A DNA stretch of 22,428 nt from NCBI GenBank assembly GCA_016297805.1, contig JAEDFX010000032.1:1-22428 (forward strand). Reading direction: 5' to 3'. The notes beneath the pieces were generated by a model. That model worked only from the letters and a program-made list of their open reading frames with translations, ran no database searches and was not told the origin of the DNA. The translations under genes and the position numbers were made by a program. This document shows, piece after piece, positions 17,401-22,428 of the stretch (within the stretch, counting starts at the first letter, position 1; every line of letters starts with the position of its first letter). This stretch comes from Treponema sp. (GTDB lineage: Bacteria; Spirochaetota; Spirochaetia; Treponematales; Treponemataceae).

Positions 17401-18815
17401 TAATTTGATTTTGTCAGATAACTGCCATCAAGCTGAATGAATCCAGGTTCTGAATCTATTGAATGTGCGTAATCATAAGCTTCAAATATAAAATCATAAG
17501 AATCGTGCTGTGGCAAAAGTGAAAGCTGTAAAGCAGTATATGCTTTTTGTCCAATAAAGAGCTGAGGCGAAAATGCCATAAAACCTTTATCCAATGGATC
17601 GAAATATACTTCTGTTGAAATAGAATTTCCATTATTCAGAACAAAATTCGTAAGTCCAGCAAATCCTGAAAGCTGTTTAGTTTTATATATAAATGACAGA
17701 CTTGCTGAAGCAGAGAGATTATCCCCTTCTATTTCGAAATCAGTAAGCTCACATTCTTTTTCATTTCCATAAGCAGAAAAGTCCATTGTAAATCCGCCAG
17801 GAAAAATTTCTTCTGGAATATAAAGTGAAGTATCTGTAACAAAATTCAAGTTCTTATCAATAAGGTTACACTTGAAGATTGTATCTGTATCCAATGAAAC
17901 ATTTTTGAATTTTTTCAGTTGTTTCTGTTTTGAATTATTATTAATTACATTCAGGGGATAGAATTGTTCTGTTTTAAGCTGAGCATTCAGATCGAAATTC
18001 TGTACGTTTAAATCAAAGGCAGCATAGATTGGATTTGTTACCTGAATTGTATAAACTCCAATTTTATGATTTTCATAATCCACATGAAAATTCAATTTGT
18101 TCAGAAAATAATTACCATCAGACAGGTCATTAAATTTAATATTTGCATAGGATTTTTCCAGACTATGATTCAAATGACCATTCAGGTTTATTTTACAATC
18201 TAAACTCTTTTTCATTGGAATTATATTAAGGCTTGCATGTGAATCAGACTGAACATTCATATATTCCTTTTTCACATCATTATTCAATGAAATAGTTTTT
18301 ATATTTACAGCGGCTTCAAAAGTATCATCTTCATAAGTCAGATACAAATTTTTTACTTTAATGTTTGAAGGTATTGCTTTTTGGATTTGAGAAAATTCCA
18401 GATTACTATCATTCATGGATACAGAGATTCTATTTACCAGATCTATAATTTTATCTACGTCCAGCTTAATTCCGTCGACAGTAACCGAAGAAACAATATT
18501 GTACATATCTCTTTTAAAGAGACTTGCCAGATTAAAGCCAATTTTTGCTTTGCTGATTTCAATTATTGCATATTTCTGTTCGTCTACAATCTGAATCTCT
18601 TTAATAACAAAGTTAGAAAGGATTGAAGGAGACATTGTTTCGTAAACAACAGAAAGTCCTGTAGCGTTATATATAGAATTCTTGATTACAGAAAGCTGGG
18701 CATCAACAGATGAAACGACCTTGCGTTTGATTGGTGCACTTATCAGAATTGCAACAAAAAAGAGAATTATTAAAATGTAACTTCGGATTCGCCCTAATTT
18801 GTATAAAAAGCCCAT
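14442..18815 (-). CDS. tamB: TamB homologue (DUF490, bridge-like envelope protein)
   Basis: TamB proteins are long beta-rich molecules anchored in the inner membrane that span the periplasm. They help assemble outer-membrane proteins and are implicated in lipid transfer. The 1457-residue length fits (E. coli TamB is 1259). A single membrane segment (about residues 12-31, SYILIILFFVAILISAP) is followed by more than 1000 residues of repeating beta strands with little charge clustering. The C-terminal TamB domain (roughly the last 350 residues) contains INVKYDQTDSSIAVDGQLG, DLAYLNRNFYIKTGTIKF and SENEIRAILGQI, and the protein ends in Phe (LSWKFAF). The stop lies 12 nt before the bamA ATG. No second Omp85 gene (TamA) is present, so BamA is the likely partner. 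No frameshift is seen over 4.4 kb. Confidence 0.93.
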   Translation of the reverse strand: MGFLYKLGRIRSYILIILFFVAILISAPIKRKVVSSVDAQLSVIKNSIYNATGLSVVYETMSPSILSNFVIKEIQIVDEQKYAIIEISKAKIGFNLASLFKRDMYNIVSSVTVDGIKLDVDKIIDLVNRISVSMNDSNLEFSQIQKAIPSNIKVKNLYLTYEDDTFEAAVNIKTISLNNDVKKEYMNVQSDSHASLNIIPMKKSLDCKINLNGHLNHSLEKSYANIKFNDLSDGNYFLNKLNFHVDYENHKIGVYTIQVTNPIYAAFDLNVQNFDLNAQLKTEQFYPLNVINNNSKQKQLKKFKNVSLDTDTIFKCNLIDKNLNFVTDTSLYIPEEIFPGGFTMDFSAYGNEKECELTDFEIEGDNLSASASLSFIYKTKQLSGFAGLTNFVLNNGNSISTEVYFDPLDKGFMAFSPQLFIGQKAYTALQLSLLPQHDSYDFIFEAYDYAHSIDSEPGFIQLDGSYLTKSNYFQSNIGLNSLYFDSLAYLVAQLVKPELAHMIEKYMDKMSSFVLSGDMYASTDLKSISYNIPYVLMANTEKENQALMLALNGSNDNVQLNQLSLILGKYVLEASASVDKNPGTDDLFYNLDLNAASIPYHFSGSIMQNRITVSGDYGTDVEINFGKKNQLDGYAFLENVPVAILDKTFIFSLDSKFNYDKENGPACQINRFETEIADSTVMVSPKISLSGNMTKYGAQINSIAYTDMYSTLEGTADLMLNINEKVFDSVGIMLDLKNPISDEGISIDGSISNPEHLSLTKENILNYIYMNLQLQLNSFGLNRFVLSQNENNRITATLYTSGTIEHPYVSLNIDDSAIWITPDFLKMNGSLILEDKTLTLNDFNINFKFINVNNLTATASLEDFSLDASGNLDCQLFSKTVFAPLTLNVSNALVPEGKILPDSFMVTLATEEFSGTMIKKKFPLSFSAIYSDKVFSIYSSENCGLSGSYSTDGILDLTIDNKNFIKANLSGILNSDQMSLQLYDFVLELPQMLSYLNFDDLIIVNKGQFIADVMLTGTTIEPDFDGRGIIKNPEIKLPSITNNKLSTEKIDISILQEELTIENFILSTKDNQKLDLGLMVFLNRWSINRVEASVKTLKKDLFPVKISTPMAKISGDVSLDVDIVMEDNILDVNGKVFGENMVLSSSVGIISNFTQKNNYEASKNDLLIRTDLDILLGTHASLHFDPVLRCIFVPNTSINVKYDQTDSSIAVDGQLGIKSGDLAYLNRNFYIKTGTIKFNSDDISNPLVTINAETRERDDRGQNIKILLSVENQYLLNLEPKFTSVPAKSENEIRAILGQIVVADSENAANFLFAASDYAIQSTVVRTAENKLRDLFNFDIFSVRTNLLQNTLNRSFSRTMSEDKLTIGNLLDNSTVYIGKYLGSFLYLDAMLHVSFEDRYGNDITSAGSLIFQPEFGMEMESPFANIRVNLAPDINALLNNQFVPSTSVTLSWKFAF

Positions 18816-18821
18816 TTTCTC

Positions 18822-18840
18822 ATATTAAGTATATCAAAAA
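18822..18840 (-). promoter_or_regulatory. Possible extended -10 promoter for the tamB transcript
   Basis: On the minus strand TGATATACT (18836-18828) fits an extended -10 (TGnTATACT), but no good -35 box is found at 16-18 nt. The start site would fall only a few bases before ATG 18815, which has only a weak GAG upstream. Evidence is consensus matching in an AT-rich gap, so the call is tentative. Confidence 0.3.
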
Positions 18841-18877
18841 ATGCAAAATTCTTATAGTACAAATCTATAACACAAGC

Positions 18878-18883
18878 TATAAT
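18878..18883 (+). promoter_or_regulatory. Candidate -10 box for tmk (probable leaderless start)
   Basis: A perfect TATAAT ends 7 nt before the tmk ATG, so transcription would begin at or next to the start codon. No convincing -35 box is present at the usual spacing, and no Shine-Dalgarno sequence exists in the gap. An alternative TATAAC is at 18866-18871, which would give a 13-nt leader, still without a ribosome-binding site. Confidence 0.4.
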
Positions 18884-18890
18884 TAATTTT

Positions 18891-19496
18891 ATGATTTTAA
18901 AGAATTTTATTGTTTTTGAAGGTATAGATGGAGCCGGAACTTCCACACAAATTAAACGTCTTGTAGATAGTAATCCGGAGAAATTTTTTGCTACAGCTGA
19001 ACCAACAACTGGAGAAACTGGAAAATTTTTACGTAGAATGTTAGGAGGAGAATTTCACGTTGATGAAAAAACAAATGCCTATCTTTTTGCAGCAGACCGA
19101 TGTGAACATATATATGGTGCCGGCGGAGTCATCGAGAAAATAAATTCAGGAAAAACTGTTGTAAGCGACAGATACTTTTTTTCCAGTATGTGCTACCAGT
19201 CTATTTCCTGTGGCGAAGAACTTCCAAAATTGTTAAATTCTCAATTTCCTTTGCCAGAAATTCTATTCTTCTTTGATATAAATCCAGAGATTTCTCTTGC
19301 CAGAGTAAACGCTAGAAACGAAAAAAAAGAAATTTATGAAAAATTAGATTTACAGAAAAGAATTGCCGCACAATACGAGAAAATAATTTCTGAATATGAA
19401 AAAATGTCGGACTGCGGCATGCGTATCATCCGTATAAATGCCGCATTAGGAATGGATGAGATTACAGAAATTATTAAATCTGAATTGTCTAAATAA
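18891..19496 (+). CDS. tmk: Thymidylate kinase with atypical P-loop
   Basis: Thymidylate kinase converts dTMP to dTDP in dTTP synthesis. The 201-residue protein has the expected order: FIVFEGIDGAGTSTQ (P-loop, residues 11-19), AEPTTGETGKFLRRML (the EPGGT..GE..R region), AADRCEHI, the DRYFFSSMCYQS motif (93-104), LPEILFFFDINPEISLAR and a lid with ARNEKKE. The usual P-loop is GxxGxGK[ST]T; here Thr17 stands where the lysine should be (codon ACT). All other motifs are intact, so it is probably a functional variant rather than a dead enzyme. It is divergent from tamB and converges on the cysteine desulfurase gene, the stops being one base apart. Translation seems not to use a Shine-Dalgarno site. 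Confidence 0.93.
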   Translation: MILKNFIVFEGIDGAGTSTQIKRLVDSNPEKFFATAEPTTGETGKFLRRMLGGEFHVDEKTNAYLFAADRCEHIYGAGGVIEKINSGKTVVSDRYFFSSMCYQSISCGEELPKLLNSQFPLPEILFFFDINPEISLARVNARNEKKEIYEKLDLQKRIAAQYEKIISEYEKMSDCGMRIIRINAALGMDEITEIIKSELSK

Positions 19497-19497
19497 A

Positions 19498-20646
19498 TTA
19501 TTTGTTAAAAGTGCTGTTTATTTCTTTTACAGCTTCAAACAACTCTTCCAGGGCTTTTTCTGTAGTATGAGGTCCAAAGCTGAAACGAACAGAAGTTTCC
19601 CTGTATTTTGATTCCACCTGCATTGCTTCAAGTACAGGACGATTATTTTTCTTTGTTGAACAGGCACTACCAGTAGAAATGTAAAAACCTTTTGAATCCA
19701 ATGCGCGAAGCATTACATTTCCAGGAATATGATCAAAAGCTGCCTGAATAACATAAGGAGAATACAAATCTTTATTATTCATACGGGATTCTGGAATTAC
19801 TGTACAACCTTTTAGAGCAGAAAGTTTTTCTATAAAAGAATCAGAAGCAACTTTATGTGCAGAATGATCTGCATTGTAATAACGTTCCAGACATTTTGAA
19901 AAAGCAACTGCACCAAGAACATTTTCTGTTCCGCTGCGAACCCCTTTCTCCTGTCCACCACCCCTTAAAAATGGTTCCAGTCTGTCTTTTACATAAAGTA
20001 TACCTATTCCCCGAGGGCCACATATTTTATGAGAACTAAAGGCGGCACTGTCTATTCCTTTGTAGGAAATATTAAGAGGGATTTTTCCTGCTGCCTGAAC
20101 ACAATCTACATGAAATTTAGGACGACGCTTTCCTTCAGTTGCTTTTGTAATAGCATCAGCAATTTCGTAAATAGGCTGTATATTACCAGTTTCGTTATTT
20201 ACTGCCATAACACAAACCAGCATTGTATCATTGGTAAGAAGATTTGTTACCGCTTCTGGAGTAATAACACCATCTTTATTTGCAGGAATCTGAACAATAT
20301 TCCAGCCACAGTGCTTCATTGCATCTGCCTGTTCACGAACTGCAGGATGTTCAATAGAACTTACAAGCACTGTTCCTTTTGCGGGCTTTGCCATAACAGC
20401 CAGAAGAGGAATCTGATCGCTTTCTGTTCCTCCAGAAGTAAAATAAATATACTCGGGTTTTACATTCATAGCTGCAGCGGCTCTTTTTCTGGCATCTTCC
20501 AAAAGACTACGAGCCCTTTTACCTATTTCATGACTGCTTGAAGGATTTCCCCAATTCTCCAGAGTCAGTTCCATAGCTTCCTGTAAAATATCTTTATCAG
20601 CAGGACTTGTTGCAGCCCAATCAAAGTAATGTTCAATATCGTTCAT
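19498..20646 (-). CDS. Cysteine desulfurase, NifS/IscS family
   Basis: Cysteine desulfurases use PLP to take sulfur from cysteine, leaving alanine and an enzyme persulfide used for Fe-S clusters, tRNA thiolation and other needs. The 382-residue protein carries the family residues at almost the same positions as E. coli IscS: H100, D181 and Q184 in HVDCVQAAGK, the PLP lysine K207 in FSSHKICGPRG, and the catalytic C329 in STGSACST. The N-terminal motif is FDWAATSP instead of the common FDNAATTP. The short active-site loop and GSAC place it in the NifS/IscS class rather than the SufS class. No iscU, iscR or thiI gene is adjacent, so its sulfur acceptor is unknown. It follows aroB with one base between (TAAAATG) and is probably cotranslated. 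Confidence 0.93.
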   Translation of the reverse strand: MNDIEHYFDWAATSPADKDILQEAMELTLENWGNPSSSHEIGKRARSLLEDARKRAAAAMNVKPEYIYFTSGGTESDQIPLLAVMAKPAKGTVLVSSIEHPAVREQADAMKHCGWNIVQIPANKDGVITPEAVTNLLTNDTMLVCVMAVNNETGNIQPIYEIADAITKATEGKRRPKFHVDCVQAAGKIPLNISYKGIDSAAFSSHKICGPRGIGILYVKDRLEPFLRGGGQEKGVRSGTENVLGAVAFSKCLERYYNADHSAHKVASDSFIEKLSALKGCTVIPESRMNNKDLYSPYVIQAAFDHIPGNVMLRALDSKGFYISTGSACSTKKNNRPVLEAMQVESKYRETSVRFSFGPHTTEKALEELFEAVKEINSTFNK

Positions 20647-20647
20647 T

Positions 20648-21766
20648 TTATTTTAATACCGCAAAAATATCTTCATCTTCAAATTCTTCAATTACAGTAT
20701 CTGTAATTCCTTTCTGTAATACTATACGAACCTTTGATGTAAGATTTTTCTTATCCTTATGCATAATTGAAACCAGTCTTTCTCCAAAATCTCCGCCCAG
20801 GACAACAGAAGGAACAGGTTTTACTTCCCAATTATAATTCTTTAATATATTAAAAACCTCATCTTTAAAACCCTGCATACAATATTCTTTTTTGTATGCC
20901 AGTTCTACTGAACGGCCAATTCCCCATGCAACAGCGGCACCATGAGTAATAGCACCAAGTCCTTGAATACTTTCCAGAGCATGACCAAAGGTATGGCCAA
21001 GATTCAAGTATGAACGAATTCCCTGTTCTGTAAAATCCTGTTCTACTATATTACCTTTTGCTTTTACACATCTACGAATTATATTCATCAGCATCTCTTT
21101 ATCTCTGGAATTTATTTTTGCTGATTCTGTTTTAAAAACTTCATAAAGGTCTTTATCCAACAACAAGGCAGTTTTAAAAGCCTCTGCAAGGCCTGAATTA
21201 TACTGAGTTTCAGGGAGATACTGTACAAAATCAGGACAGAAATAGATTTTTTGAGCAGGGAAAAAAGTACCGATACTATTTTTTAGACTATCATAATCAC
21301 AACCGGTTTTTCCACCAACAGATGCATCTACCATTGCAAGTAAGGTAGTTGGAACAAGCTGAACCTTTGCACCTCTTTTAAAAATTGAAGCAGCAAATCC
21401 AGTAATATCACAGATAACACCACCGCCAATACCAACAAAAATATCCTTACGGGTAAAATCAGCTTCTCCCGCAGCTGTTATAATATTCAGAACGGTTTCT
21501 ATAGTTTTGTATTTTTCACCTGAGCCTAAAATAAGAAGAATATCATTTCCATATTTTCCTTCATCAAACTTAGATATAAAATCTTTCATACAGTCAAGAC
21601 TTGCAACATTTGAATCTGTTACAAAAAAACGTCTATGATCTGTTTTCTGATTTTCACTATAAAAAAGAGAAAAAAGATCTGGAGTTCCAGAATGAAAACT
21701 GATTTCTGATTTATCAGTTCCGACATGAATAGATGGATATGATATGAAAATAGATTCTTCTGACAT
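20648..21766 (-). CDS. aroB: 3-dehydroquinate synthase
   Basis: AroB makes 3-dehydroquinate from DAHP, the second step of the shikimate pathway, using NAD+ and a divalent metal. The 372-residue protein shows the NAD loop GIGGGVICD (112-120), RGAKVQLVPTTLLAMVDASVGGKTG (131-155, family hallmark), and the metal ligands E195 (GLAEAFK), H258 (GHTFGHALE) and H275 (HGAAVAWG). The spacings between these ligands (63 and 17 residues) equal those of the E. coli enzyme. Lys and Arg residues of the phosphate site are in place (HKDKKN near 336-341). ATG 21766 has no Shine-Dalgarno site and lies 11 nt after the stop of the secreted unknown protein, inside a palindromic AT stretch. No other aro gene is in the window. 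Confidence 0.96.
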   Translation of the reverse strand: MSEESIFISYPSIHVGTDKSEISFHSGTPDLFSLFYSENQKTDHRRFFVTDSNVASLDCMKDFISKFDEGKYGNDILLILGSGEKYKTIETVLNIITAAGEADFTRKDIFVGIGGGVICDITGFAASIFKRGAKVQLVPTTLLAMVDASVGGKTGCDYDSLKNSIGTFFPAQKIYFCPDFVQYLPETQYNSGLAEAFKTALLLDKDLYEVFKTESAKINSRDKEMLMNIIRRCVKAKGNIVEQDFTEQGIRSYLNLGHTFGHALESIQGLGAITHGAAVAWGIGRSVELAYKKEYCMQGFKDEVFNILKNYNWEVKPVPSVVLGGDFGERLVSIMHKDKKNLTSKVRIVLQKGITDTVIEEFEDEDIFAVLK

Positions 21767-21778
21767 ATATCGATATAT
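21765..21778. repeat. 14-bp palindrome over the aroB start codon
   Basis: ATATATCGATATAT is a perfect inverted repeat that covers the last base of the upstream stop codon and the first two bases of the aroB ATG. It could form a small weak hairpin affecting initiation, but in such AT-rich DNA a chance origin is plausible. Confidence 0.4.
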
Positions 21779-22392
21779 TAATATGTTTTGTCCATTTCGT
21801 TAAGTTCTTTTATATTTTTTTCCAGACGCTCTATTTCCCGATTCAACATTTTTTCGTAATTTAAATCTCCATTTAAAATACGTTCCCGTTCATCTTCCCA
21901 GTACTGTTTTTCAGTTATATACAAAAAATTAAAAGAAGATGCATTGGATTTTTCACACCAAAGTTTAGCTTCCTGCCAGTAATAAAGACCTGCCTTATAA
22001 CAACTTAGTGCCTTTTCCATATTTCTTAAGTATTCATCTTTCCATGGAGCATCGTAAAAATAAATACACTTTTTATCGTAAGTACGACCTAACCGCAAGT
22101 GCTGTTCTATAAGTTTAAGATTTATATGCATTTGAAAAAGATAACGGTATTTTTCCCACTCTTTTTCAGTTGTGATTTTTACATCGCAAAACTGAGGATT
22201 ACAAAAATCTGCTTGAGCTGCTTTTTCAAGCCAATAAATGTTTTCCATACAATCATCTGGATACTGCTGATAATGAACATGATAAAGCTTATACCAGTCT
22301 TCCTTGTATTTAACCATAGATGCAGAAAGAGGAGCAGTAAAAAGTGAGAATAGGATTAGAAATGTAAATAACTTTATAAAAGTTTTTTTCAC
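21778..22392 (-). CDS. Secreted hypothetical protein
   Basis: I do not recognise the family of this 204-residue protein. It begins with a clear signal peptide (MKKTFIKLFTFLILFSLFTAPLSA, likely cut after residue 24; no lipobox cysteine), so it is exported, probably to the periplasm. The mature part is helical and unusually rich in Tyr, Trp, Glu and Lys, with several cysteines (DDCMEN, DFCNPQFCD, KKCIYF, LSCYK, LWCEK) that could form disulfides. The pattern of amphipathic helices (NIYWLEKAA, MEKALSCYKAGLYYWQEA) hints at a TPR-like helical repeat, which is inference. The start is GTG 22392, kept because the signal peptide needs it; no Shine-Dalgarno site is visible. It precedes aroB by 11 nt and may share its transcript, without an obvious functional link. 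Confidence 0.75.
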   Translation of the reverse strand: MKKTFIKLFTFLILFSLFTAPLSASMVKYKEDWYKLYHVHYQQYPDDCMENIYWLEKAAQADFCNPQFCDVKITTEKEWEKYRYLFQMHINLKLIEQHLRLGRTYDKKCIYFYDAPWKDEYLRNMEKALSCYKAGLYYWQEAKLWCEKSNASSFNFLYITEKQYWEDERERILNGDLNYEKMLNREIERLEKNIKELNEMDKTY

Positions 22393-22428
22393 AGTATTAT
22401 TATCGGTGACACAGAAAAAATATTAAGA

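Noticed and set aside
14442..18815. Large beta-repeat gene as an adhesin or autotransporter
   Set aside because: The N-terminal membrane anchor, C-terminal DUF490-type motifs and position before bamA fit TamB better; there is no cleavable signal or autotransporter barrel.
20029..20541. 170-codon plus-strand open frame
   Set aside because: It is wholly antisense to the cysteine desulfurase gene, whose catalytic motifs are intact, and its Cys/Asn/Phe-rich product looks like a frame shadow.
1..22428. A novel defence, mobile or biosynthetic system
   Set aside because: No integrase, transposase, toxin pair, repeat array, reverse transcriptase or composition shift was seen; the genes are mostly conserved housekeeping functions with only local oddities.

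Overview
The window is about 22.4 kb of AT-rich, gene-dense bacterial chromosome that most resembles a spirochaete of the Treponema group. The reasons are the tamB-bamA-skp-mutS gene block, the cheW/aminotransferase-like/nadK/recN block, a diderm outer-membrane assembly set in low-GC DNA, and small proteins of a kind I associate with treponemes. The genus is inferred; no rRNA or other marker is present. There are 18 protein-coding genes, one cut by the left edge. I see no tRNA, rRNA, CRISPR array, insertion sequence, phage gene or convincing intrinsic terminator. No gap exceeds about 105 bases.

Layout. Bases 1-796 (+ strand) hold the 3' end of a phosphohexomutase gene and a DnaQ-like 3'-5' exonuclease. 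From 18815 down to 793 is a nearly unbroken minus-strand series, in transcription order: tamB, bamA, skp/ompH (envelope biogenesis), mutS, comF, then after the only sizeable gap with a good promoter cheW, a DegT-like PLP protein, nadK, recN, an unknown 267-residue helical protein, an HD-domain (YfbR-like) phosphohydrolase and a secreted LysM/degenerate-LytM protein. tmk (+ strand, 18891-19496) is divergent from tamB. The right end holds a minus-strand run: a secreted protein of unknown function, aroB, and a NifS/IscS-type cysteine desulfurase that converges on tmk.

How the genes fit together. TamB, BamA and Skp form an outer-membrane protein delivery and insertion module. MutS and RecN (with the DnaQ-like exonuclease and perhaps ComF) serve DNA repair and handling. 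Tmk, the HD phosphohydrolase and NadK touch nucleotide and cofactor pools. AroB feeds aromatic synthesis and the desulfurase supplies sulfur. Many genes are coupled by overlaps or 1-2 nt gaps (TAATG, TGATG, TAAAATG), and both convergent junctions have overlapping or almost touching stop codons.

The region looks like core chromosome rather than an accessory island, and I did not find a new multi-gene system. The points most worth checking are a LytM domain that has lost all its zinc ligands, a thymidylate kinase P-loop with Thr in place of Lys, a perfect 16-bp palindrome over the cheW -10 box, a DegT-like protein embedded without sugar-pathway genes, and a probable leaderless tmk transcript.
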